Positions 8,986 through 16,254 of a stretch of DNA of 46,850 nucleotides are shown piece after piece (position 1 is the first letter of the stretch; every line of letters begins with the position of its first letter). The stretch spans positions 1 to 46,850 of the forward strand of contig QHSO01000010.1 in assembly GCA_003220475.1 (NCBI GenBank), read 5' to 3'. A program made the translations under genes and the position numbers. Below the pieces are notes generated by a model that was given only the letters and a program-made list of their open reading frames with translations, did not search any database and had not been told where the DNA came from. Origin of the DNA: Candidatus Rokuibacteriota bacterium (GTDB lineage: Bacteria > Methylomirabilota > Methylomirabilia > Rokubacteriales > CSP1-6).

Positions 8986-10097
8986 CGTCGAACCTCGCGC
9001 GCATGCGCGTAGACCTCGACGGTGCGCCGCGCCGCGACGTCCGCGGAGCTCGCCCTCGCATAGGCGCGCGCCGCCTGCGCCAACCGACCGCGCGCGCCGG
9101 GATCGTCGAGCAGGGTGCCGAGCGTTTTCGCGAGATCGCGTGCGTCGTCGGGCTGCACGAGCGCCAGGCAACCGCCGCGTTGCTGGAGCTCGCACAGGGG
9201 GGCGAGCGCGGTGGCGACGACCGGCCGGCCCTGCGCCAGCGCCACGTGCAGCGAGTACGAGACGCTGTCCTCTGTCGCGTAGGGCACGACGACGACGTCC
9301 ATCGTTTCGAGCGCGACCGGCACGTCGGCGGGCGGCAGGTAGCCGGTTACGACGAGCCGATCGGCCAAGCCCGCGCGGGCCGCGTCGGCGCGCACGCCGG
9401 CGAGCACCTCGTCGTGCTCCGTCAGCCGCGGTCCCCCCGCCACCAACAAGACTGGCGCGTCGGCTCGAGGAAGCTCCGCGAGCGCGTCGAGCACGAGCGC
9501 GAAGCGCTTCGAGCGCTCGACGAAGCCGAACACGCCGACGACCGGGCGCGTCCCGAGGCGATAGCGGTCGCGAAACGTCTTGACCGCCGCGGCGTCGACC
9601 AGCACGCGGGGCGGGACCGGCGGCGCGACGACGACACAGCGATCGGGGCTGACGCCGCGCGCGAGCAGCCGATCGCGATGCAGGCTGGCGTGGACGATCA
9701 CCGCCTCCGCGCGCCGGAACGTCTCGACGTCGTGCCACGCCGGAGCGCCCACGGCGTTGGCGAGCGCCGCGCCGAGCCCGCCGTCATAGCGCGCGGGGCC
9801 GGGCGGGCGCACCGTGTGCGCCGTGATGACGAGTGGCGCGCGGATCGCCGCGCGCAACAGGCGCCACGCCAGCGTGTAGGTCAGCTGATCGACGCCGAAG
9901 AACGAATAGGTGTGCTGCACGTGGGCGACGTCCGCGGCACTCAGGCGGCGCGCGTCGAGAGCGAGCGCGAACGGGTTGAGCCGGTTCGGCCGGAGGACGA
10001 CCGTCTCGACCGCCACGTGCGCGCAGAGCGCGGGCAGGAGCGCGGCGCTGTAGTCCGCGATGCCGCATCGGGCGCCGACCGTGGTGTAAAACTTCAC
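8982..10097 (-). CDS. GT4 family glycosyltransferase
   Basis: The 371-residue protein starts with GTG at 10097 (MKFYTTVGARCGIADYSAALLPAL after initiation); a GGAG box lies about nine bases upstream. The N-domain has the GIADY glycine loop and HVQHTYSFFG. The C-domain has RPVVGVFGFVERSKRFALVLDAL, VTGYLPPADVPVALETMDVVVVPY and EDSVSYSLHVALAQGRPVVAT, the donor-site region. This organisation is that of GT4 enzymes in polysaccharide clusters. There is a 47-base gap to the upstream epimerase gene, one of the few real spacers in the operon. Its stop overlaps the ATG of the GT87 gene. Sugar specificity is unknown. Confidence 0.88.
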   Translation of the reverse strand: MKFYTTVGARCGIADYSAALLPALCAHVAVETVVLRPNRLNPFALALDARRLSAADVAHVQHTYSFFGVDQLTYTLAWRLLRAAIRAPLVITAHTVRPPGPARYDGGLGAALANAVGAPAWHDVETFRRAEAVIVHASLHRDRLLARGVSPDRCVVVAPPVPPRVLVDAAAVKTFRDRYRLGTRPVVGVFGFVERSKRFALVLDALAELPRADAPVLLVAGGPRLTEHDEVLAGVRADAARAGLADRLVVTGYLPPADVPVALETMDVVVVPYATEDSVSYSLHVALAQGRPVVATALAPLCELQQRGGCLALVQPDDARDLAKTLGTLLDDPGARGRLAQAARAYARASSADVAARRTVEVYAHAREVRR

Positions 10098-10144
10098 GTG
10101 AGAGGCTCCGAAATGGCCCCCCACACCTCCCCGCGCTCGGTCTG

Positions 10145-11134
10145 TCACCGGAGCAGCCCCCGGCGCTCGAGCTCGTCGCGGGCCTGGGCCACGCGGTCGT
10201 CGGCGCGCTGCTCGCGCGCCCAGGCCACGAGGTCTTCGACGCCCTTGGGCAGCGCCATGCGCGGGCGGAAGTCGAGCCGGCGCTGGATGCGCGAGACGTC
10301 GGCCACGCAGTGACGGATGTCGCCTTCGCGGAAGCGCGCCACGATCTCCGGCGCGAGCGTCACACGCATCGCGCGCGCGATCGCCTCGGCGAGCACCAGC
10401 GGCCGCTGGCCGTTGAGCAGGCGCGACGCGAAGATCGCGCCGACACCCGTGTAGGGATTCGACAGCGCCTGGCGCGGTCCGTAGATGTTGAACAGCCGGA
10501 GCGCCACGGTGCCGATGCCGTACGCGCGCCCGACGCAGAGGCAGAGCTCTTCCTGGTCGCGCTTGGTCACGGCGTAGACCGACGTCGGGGCGAGCGGCTT
10601 GTCCTCGTCGCAGGGCGCGGGCGTCGTCGTCGCTCCGCACGACGGACACTGAAGCTCCCAGTCGCGCGCCTGCAGCTGGGCGAGCGGCCGCGGCGGCGGC
10701 GCCACCGGCCCGCACGCCGCGCACCGATAGCGGCCCTCGCCGTAGATGGACATCGAGGACGCGACGACGAGGCGTTTCACGCGGTGGCCGCCGTGCGCGA
10801 GGCGATCGAGCAGCACGGCCGTGCCGCGCACGTTGTCGTCGACGTACGGGACGATCGCGTACATCGACTGCCCCACCCCGACCTGCGCCGCGAGATGCAC
10901 CACCGAGGCGACGCCGGCGAGGGCGTGATCGACGGCGGCGGCGTCGCAGACGGACGCGTGCACGAGCTCGACGCCGGCCGGCAGATACCGGGCGCGGGTG
11001 GCGGCGGCGCCGTGCACCTGGGCATCAAGCGAGTCGAGAACGCGCACGCGCGCGCCGCGGGCCAGGAGCGCCTCGACGAGATGGCTGCCGATGAAGCCGG
11101 CGCCGCCGGTGACGAGCACGGGGGACGCGATCAT
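10145..11134 (-). CDS. NAD-dependent sugar epimerase/dehydratase with zinc-ribbon insert; central block missing
   Basis: This extended SDR enzyme (329 residues) interconverts nucleotide sugars. It has the NAD site TGGAGFIG (9-16), the SSMSIYGEG strand and the catalytic YAVTK (Y187, K191). Between them sits an insert with CAAC (138-141) and CPSC (163-166), a four-cysteine zinc ribbon found in a subgroup of epimerases that I associate with dTDP-L-rhamnose 4-epimerases; this assignment is tentative. After LLNGQRPLV (near residue 247) the protein jumps directly to LAEAIARAM. The usual substrate-domain stretch (around DFVHV and NVGTG, about 50 residues) is absent although the frame is kept. The ATG at 11134 overlaps the upstream TGA. 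With the missing block the enzyme would probably not work; see the note on recurrent deletions. Confidence 0.85.
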   Translation of the reverse strand: MIASPVLVTGGAGFIGSHLVEALLARGARVRVLDSLDAQVHGAAATRARYLPAGVELVHASVCDAAAVDHALAGVASVVHLAAQVGVGQSMYAIVPYVDDNVRGTAVLLDRLAHGGHRVKRLVVASSMSIYGEGRYRCAACGPVAPPPRPLAQLQARDWELQCPSCGATTTPAPCDEDKPLAPTSVYAVTKRDQEELCLCVGRAYGIGTVALRLFNIYGPRQALSNPYTGVGAIFASRLLNGQRPLVLAEAIARAMRVTLAPEIVARFREGDIRHCVADVSRIQRRLDFRPRMALPKGVEDLVAWAREQRADDRVAQARDELERRGLLR

Positions 11135-12120
11135 GACGTGGTGAACCTCTCCAGCAGCGCCCGATGATCGTGCCGCGCGCCGCCGGCCACGCGGCGCCGC
11201 GCGGCCAGCGTGTCGGGCAGGCGCCGCGCATTGGCCACGAAGGCCAGGACGATCGCCAGCGCGACCTTGAGATTGCGGCGCGTCACGTGCCACGCCGCGC
11301 GTGCCGCGAGCGCCGCGGCCAGTCGCGCCGCATCGCGCACCGGCAGCACCTTGAGCCCGAAGCGCAGCAGGTTCGTGTGATACGACACGCGGCGGCGAAA
11401 CCACGTCTTCGGCACCTGCCCGCGGGCCACGCCGCGAATCAGATGCTGGTACTCGTCGCCCGACATCCCGACCTTGTGATAGAGCACGGCGTCGGGCACG
11501 TAGACCGTCCGCCAGCCACGGCGCCACGCGCGCCAGCAGAGATCCGTGTCCTCGAAGTCGATGAAGAACGTGGGGTCGAAGCCGGCCAGCGCCTCGAAGC
11601 GGTCGCGACGCACGAGCAAGCTGCCCGCGCAGCCCCACGGCACCTCGACCGGCCCGGCCGCCGCCGCCGTGTACTCGACGGCCCACGGCGGCACGACGAT
11701 GTCGTGATAGGAGCCGGGCACGAACCGCGTCCGGCCATGGATCACGCGCGCGCCGTCCCACGAGCGTTGTGTGGGATCCGCCGCGAACAGCGTGTCGTCG
11801 GCGGTCAGCACGCGGGCGAGCCGGCTGACGCAGTCGGGCTCGAAGCGCATGTCGTTGTTCACGAAGAAGAGGAGCTCGCCCTTGGCGTCGTGCACCGCGC
11901 GGTTGTAGGCGCGGGTGAAGCCGAGGTTCTCGCCCATCGGCAGCCAGCGCGCCGGGTAGCGCGCGGCGACGGCGGCGCTGTCGTCGACGCTGCCGTTGTC
12001 GACGACGACGACCTCGTGCGCCGGACAATCCTGTTTGGCGAGCGTGGCCAGACAGTCCGGCAGCAGGTGCGCGCCGTTCCAGTTGAGCACGAGCGTGCTG
12101 ACGAGGGGCCGCTCGCTCAC
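11131..12120 (-). CDS. GT2 family glycosyltransferase
   Basis: The 329-residue protein, starting at GTG 12120 (VSERPLVSTLVLNWNG), is a rhamnosyltransferase-like GT2 enzyme. Visible motifs are VVVDNGSVDDS, NLGFTRAYN, FFVNNDMRF (the DxD-like metal site as NND) and FIDFEDTDLCWRAWRRGWR, the catalytic-base/acceptor region, followed by AVLYHKVGMSG. A C-terminal amphipathic segment (WHVTRRNLKVALAIVLAFV) may touch the membrane. GTG overlaps the upstream methyltransferase stop (GTGA) and the TGA overlaps the epimerase ATG, which supports tight coupling. It probably adds rhamnose or another deoxysugar to the repeat unit; the sugar is inferred only from family resemblance. Confidence 0.88.
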   Translation of the reverse strand: MSERPLVSTLVLNWNGAHLLPDCLATLAKQDCPAHEVVVVDNGSVDDSAAVAARYPARWLPMGENLGFTRAYNRAVHDAKGELLFFVNNDMRFEPDCVSRLARVLTADDTLFAADPTQRSWDGARVIHGRTRFVPGSYHDIVVPPWAVEYTAAAAGPVEVPWGCAGSLLVRRDRFEALAGFDPTFFIDFEDTDLCWRAWRRGWRTVYVPDAVLYHKVGMSGDEYQHLIRGVARGQVPKTWFRRRVSYHTNLLRFGLKVLPVRDAARLAAALAARAAWHVTRRNLKVALAIVLAFVANARRLPDTLAARRRVAGGARHDHRALLERFTTS

Positions 12121-12803
12121 CGCGCGCCTCCGACGCGCCGCGCCTTCATGAGAATCCCCATGGCGAGCGACGGCCACCAGTCACCGGTGACGGCCAGCCA
12201 CGGCGCGCGCCGATCGTCGAGCAGACGCTGCGGCAGGAGCGGGACCCAGTTGCCCACGTGACGCTCGACGCTCAGGCCATGCCGCGCCAGCTGATGACGC
12301 AGCATGCGCGGCGTGTAGTACCGCAGGTGGCCCGCGCCGTTCACCCCCACGTCCATCCACATCGGATAACGGCCGAGCAGCAGCCGCAGGCGGTTCTCGA
12401 GGCTCGCGAGGTTCGGCGTGGTGACGATGAGCGCGCCGCCGGGATGCAGGACGCGCGCGATCTCGGCGAGCAGGCGGTCGGTGTCTACCACGTGCTCGAT
12501 CACCTCGGCCGCGACGACCGCGTCGAACGCGCCGTCGGGCCACGGCAGCGGTGCGCGGTCCAGATCCACTGCGCGCGCCTCGATGCCGCGCGCGCGCGCG
12601 GCATCGAGCAGCGCGGGCTCCGTCTCGGCGCCCTGCACACGCCAGCCGCGCGCGGTGAGCAGCGCCGCGAGCTCGCCGCCGGCGCAGCCGACGTCGAGCA
12701 GTCGGCCGCGCGGCTCGCTCTCCAACAGCCGCAGCAGCTTGCGGATGCGTGACTCGCGCAGATCGATCCGGTGCGCGGCGTAGTCGGTGCGCGCGCAGGT
12801 CAT
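12117..12803 (-). CDS. Class I SAM-dependent methyltransferase
   Basis: The 228-residue protein has all methyltransferase motifs: LLDVGCAGGELAALL (motif I, SAM binding), an acidic residue after the second strand (VQGAETEP), FDAVVAAEVIEHV (motif with the conserved EHV) and LHPGGALIVTTPN. Such enzymes in capsule loci often methylate sugars or chain ends. The ATG at 12803 overlaps the TGA of the next upstream gene, itself a methyltransferase. The protein looks complete. The acceptor (sugar hydroxyl, phosphate or other) is not determinable. Confidence 0.88.
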   Translation of the reverse strand: MTCARTDYAAHRIDLRESRIRKLLRLLESEPRGRLLDVGCAGGELAALLTARGWRVQGAETEPALLDAARARGIEARAVDLDRAPLPWPDGAFDAVVAAEVIEHVVDTDRLLAEIARVLHPGGALIVTTPNLASLENRLRLLLGRYPMWMDVGVNGAGHLRYYTPRMLRHQLARHGLSVERHVGNWVPLLPQRLLDDRRAPWLAVTGDWWPSLAMGILMKARRVGGAR

Positions 12804-13385
12804 GGCTTGGCCGCCAGCAGCGCCCAGCCCTTGGCGTCGGCCGCGCCGGGGCGATTGCCGTGTCCGGTCAGCCGGCCGTCGAGCCAGTCGAAGAGCCCGT
12901 ACGTGAGCGCGACGAAGCCGATGCGCGACTTGGGCGGCAGATTCAGCTCGATCGCGTGGAACACGACGAGCAGCGCGCCGCCGGTGGCCCACGCGGCGAC
13001 GACGCGTAATCCCGCCGCGGCGCAGAGGGCCTCGAGGCCCTGGCGCGTGTAGCGGAAGAAGTCGGCCGGATGGTGATGCGTGATGTGGTACTGCGGGGCC
13101 GTCACGCAGAGGTGCCCGCCCGACGCCAGCACGCGCGCGCACTCGCGCACCAGCCGCGTCGGCTCGGCCACGTGCTCGAGCACCTCCATCAGCAGCACGG
13201 CGGCGACGCTCTTGTCGGCGAGCGGCAGCGCGTGGCCGTCGGCAACGAGATCGAGTCCCGGCCCGGCGAGGACGTCCATCGCCACCCGGCCGCGCGTGAC
13301 GCGTCGGATGATCGGAGCGTCGCCGCACGCGCCGGTGATGGCCGGTGAGATAGAGGTCCTTGAGCCGGCGCGTCAGCGGGCTCAT
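12800..13385 (-). pseudogene. SAM-dependent methyltransferase, N-terminal part deleted and frameshifted
   Basis: The ATG at 13385 overlaps the upstream flippase stop and begins MSPLTRRLKDLYLTG, a plausible N-terminus. After about 15 residues the frame breaks. The methyltransferase body is in another frame from about 13345: AITGACGDAPIIRRVTRGRV, then DLVADGHALPLADKSV and AVLLMEVLEHV, LASGGHLCVTAPQYH and a C-terminal DWLDGR segment. The glycine-rich SAM motif I that should lie between the two parts is absent. A shorter ATG at 13285 would give 161 residues without motif I, so the product would be unlikely to bind SAM. The join lies in an 8-base direct repeat (TCACCGGC twice, minus strand, 13332-13349). 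Real deletion and assembly error are both possible. Confidence 0.72.
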
Positions 13386-14806
13386 CGCCACCCCGCCTGC
13401 GGTTGCTCGACCAGCAGCCGCTTGACGACGAGATGATCGCTGCTGCGCGTGTAGCCGAGGGCCCACAGCGCCGCCGCGTAGGTCGCGGCCGCGAGCGTGA
13501 TTGCGACGGCGACGCCGAGCGGGCGCGCGAGCGACACCACGACGAGCATCGCGCCGGTGGCGACGGCGTAGCGCCACAGCCCGGCCGCCGACAGCGTCAC
13601 GCCGAACGCGCCGCGGAGCAGGCGGACGACGAGGACGAGGTTCAGCCACTCGCAGACGACGGTGGCGAGCGCGGCGCCGCCGGCACCCCAGCGCGGGATG
13701 AGCACCGCGTTGCCGGCGACGTTCACGAGCGCGCTCAGCGCGTAGACGCCGACGAGCGGCCAGACGCGATCGGCGGCGATGAGCGCGTGACCGGCGACGT
13801 TGACCCAGAACAGCGGCAGCGTGCCGAGGATGAGCACACGCAGCAGCGGCGCGGCGCCGGCGAAGTCCGCCCCGAACAGCAGCGCGACGAGCTCGTCCGC
13901 CACGGCGAGCGTGCCGACGGTGAGCGGCAGGCCCAGCGCGAGCAGCGGACGCCAGCCCGCCTCGAGCAGTCGTCGCGCCTCACCCGGGGCCGTCAGCGCG
14001 ACGCTCGACAAGCGCGGGAACAGCGGCCCGCCGAGCGCGGCGGCGAGCGCGATGACGGCATCGAGGAAGCGATACGCGGCGGCGTAGCGCCCGAGGTCGC
14101 CCGGTGCCGCGAGCCACTCGAGCATGACCATGTCGACGCGGTAATAGAGGGCGAAGCCGGCCACGAACAGGCCGAACGGCACCGCGCGTCGGAGCAACGA
14201 CCGCACCGCGCCGGCGGACACGGCCGGCGGGTCGCCGAGAGGACCGGCGAGCGCTCGGGCCACGACCAGCATAACGACGCTCGTCGCGACCGAGCCGGCG
14301 AGCAGCGCGACGACGCCGCCGCCGACGCCGACGACGCCGAGCGTGATCGCCGAGGACAGCAGGGCGCCGATCACCCGGTGCAGCGACAGCCGGTCCATGC
14401 GCTCGCGCGCGGTGAGCCACACGAGCGACGGCATCGTGAGGGCCGAGACGAGCGAGGCGAGGCCGCCGAGGCCGATCGCGGCGACGATCGCCGCGTCGTG
14501 GCCCAACAGCAGCGCGAGGCCGACCATCGCGGCCGATGCCGCCGTCGCGAGCGTCAGCGCGGTGCGTCGGGTGACCGCGATGACGCGCGACGCGTGGGCC
14601 GGTGCGCGGCTCGCGTCACGGATGGCGAGCGTGGCCAGCCCGAAATCGGCGAGCGCGCCGAAGGGAAAGCAGAACGCGAGGACATACGCATACCGGCCGA
14701 GCTCGTGCACGCCGAGCCAGCGCACGAGCGCGACGGCGATCAGGAGATTGATGGCCTTCGTCACGACCTGGGCGGCGACGAGCGCCGAGACGTTGCGGCC
14801 GATCAC
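13382..14806 (-). CDS. Wzx-like polysaccharide flippase (MATE/MOP superfamily)
   Basis: The 474-residue protein has about 12-14 hydrophobic segments in the pattern of polysaccharide biosynthesis flippases. It opens with NVSALVAAQVVTKAINLLIAVALVRWLGVHELG, includes YYRVDMVMLEWLA near the middle and ends with LATVVCEWLNLVLVVRLL. It would move the undecaprenyl-linked repeat unit to the periplasmic face for polymerisation. GTG at 14806 is chosen because it overlaps the TGA of the polymerase gene (GTGA) and directly precedes the first membrane region. Its stop overlaps the methyltransferase ATG. The sequence looks intact. Confidence 0.9.
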   Translation of the reverse strand: MIGRNVSALVAAQVVTKAINLLIAVALVRWLGVHELGRYAYVLAFCFPFGALADFGLATLAIRDASRAPAHASRVIAVTRRTALTLATAASAAMVGLALLLGHDAAIVAAIGLGGLASLVSALTMPSLVWLTARERMDRLSLHRVIGALLSSAITLGVVGVGGGVVALLAGSVATSVVMLVVARALAGPLGDPPAVSAGAVRSLLRRAVPFGLFVAGFALYYRVDMVMLEWLAAPGDLGRYAAAYRFLDAVIALAAALGGPLFPRLSSVALTAPGEARRLLEAGWRPLLALGLPLTVGTLAVADELVALLFGADFAGAAPLLRVLILGTLPLFWVNVAGHALIAADRVWPLVGVYALSALVNVAGNAVLIPRWGAGGAALATVVCEWLNLVLVVRLLRGAFGVTLSAAGLWRYAVATGAMLVVVSLARPLGVAVAITLAAATYAAALWALGYTRSSDHLVVKRLLVEQPQAGWR

Positions 14807-16251
14807 GGCCGCACCCCGAGCCGAGCCCTCGTCGGCGGCGTCGCGCGCGCCGCGGCGGCCGCCGCGATCCGCTCCTTCGCCTCGAGCACGGGGATCATCA
14901 TGACGATCCCGGTGACGAGCCAGAACGGCTCCATGATGCGCACGATGATGAACGTGTTGGAGCCGAACGCGTGGGCGAGCAGCCCGGCGAAGCCGGCCAC
15001 GAAGCCCAGGACGAGGCCGCGCTCGTCGGGATCGCCGCGCGTGTCGAGGACGGCGCGCGCGTGGCGCCACACCGCCCAGATGAGCCAGACGAAGGCCGCG
15101 AACCCGACGAGGCCGGTCTCGGCGAGCACACGCGCGTACTGCGCGTCCATGAAGCCGAAGCCCGTCACGCCCCAGCCGAAGACGGGTCGTTGCACAAAGC
15201 CGTCGATCGCCGCCTTGAACGAGATGAGTCGCGCGGAGGTCGACGGATCGAACACGATCTTGCCGACGCGGACGGTGTCCGCGCCGCGCTCTTCCTTGAA
15301 CGTGTACGCCACGCGCTCCTTGACCGCCTTCGGTGCCACGAAGAGCAGCGCCGGCGAGGTCACGATCGCGAACAGGATCAGGCCGACGACGAAGCGCCGC
15401 CGCGTGGTGAAGCGCGCGATCACCAGGAAGGCGGGGATGATGCCGAGGTACGACGCGCGCGAGAGCGTGAAGAAGAACGGCACGGCCATCAGCGCGAGCA
15501 GGCCCAGACACTGCGCCCGTCGGCGCAGGCTCTGCGTCTCCAGCGCGATGGCGGCGGCGATCGCCATCATGAAGAGCAGGTAGCCGCCGAACGTGTTCGG
15601 CTCGCCGACCTCGCCCTCGAATGGGGCCGACACGCGCTCGCCCGAGGGAACCTGCGCCAGCCCGATGACGCTCACGATGGCCGCGGTGATGAACGCCGCG
15701 CCGACGAGCCGCCAAGCGTGCTCGCGGTCGCGGAGGTTGTTCACGGCCATGTAATAGATGACGAAGTACTCGACGTACTTGAGGACGTAGAAGTAACCCG
15801 ACCATGAGCCGATGGTGCCCGTCATGTAGCCGAGCATCGTGGCCACGAGGTTGGCGGCGACGTAGCTGAGGATCGCCCAGTTCAGCGGCGTGCGCGCGAC
15901 GAGGTTGAGCTCCTTGTTGACCGCCGTCTTGGCCAGCCACGACAGCCCGATCACGAGGAGCACGAAATCCTCGGTGCGGAACGTCACGCCGCGGCCGGCG
16001 CCGACGCCGGCGCCCTTGCTGCCGAACTGCGGCGACAGGAGCATCGAGAAGATGACGATGTAGATGCCCCAGTCCGTGCGGACGAAGGCGATGGCGAACA
16101 GGATGAGCGCGGCGATCGCGCCCATCGTGTAGTTGAACGAGACGTTCGTCAGGCCCTGCGCGACAAGAAAGGCGCCGACGACGGCGACGATGCCCAACAC
16201 GAAGACGCTGCCGGCGGCCGGTGCGACCGCGGCCCGTGCGTACTGTGACAT
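14803..16251 (-). CDS. O-antigen polymerase/ligase family protein (Wzy/WaaL-like)
   Basis: The 482-residue integral membrane protein has about 12 transmembrane segments and one larger periplasmic loop (around RVAYTFKEERGADTVRVGKIVFDPSTSARL), followed by the RPVFGWGVTGFGFMD motif typical of the Wzy_C/O-antigen ligase family. In this setting, next to Wzx and Wzc, it most likely polymerises flipped repeat units; a ligase role is the alternative. The ATG at 16251 follows the stop of the co-polymerase gene by three bases. The protein looks complete. Confidence 0.88.
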   Translation of the reverse strand: MSQYARAAVAPAAGSVFVLGIVAVVGAFLVAQGLTNVSFNYTMGAIAALILFAIAFVRTDWGIYIVIFSMLLSPQFGSKGAGVGAGRGVTFRTEDFVLLVIGLSWLAKTAVNKELNLVARTPLNWAILSYVAANLVATMLGYMTGTIGSWSGYFYVLKYVEYFVIYYMAVNNLRDREHAWRLVGAAFITAAIVSVIGLAQVPSGERVSAPFEGEVGEPNTFGGYLLFMMAIAAAIALETQSLRRRAQCLGLLALMAVPFFFTLSRASYLGIIPAFLVIARFTTRRRFVVGLILFAIVTSPALLFVAPKAVKERVAYTFKEERGADTVRVGKIVFDPSTSARLISFKAAIDGFVQRPVFGWGVTGFGFMDAQYARVLAETGLVGFAAFVWLIWAVWRHARAVLDTRGDPDERGLVLGFVAGFAGLLAHAFGSNTFIIVRIMEPFWLVTGIVMMIPVLEAKERIAAAAAARATPPTRARLGVRP

Positions 16252-16254
16252 CGG

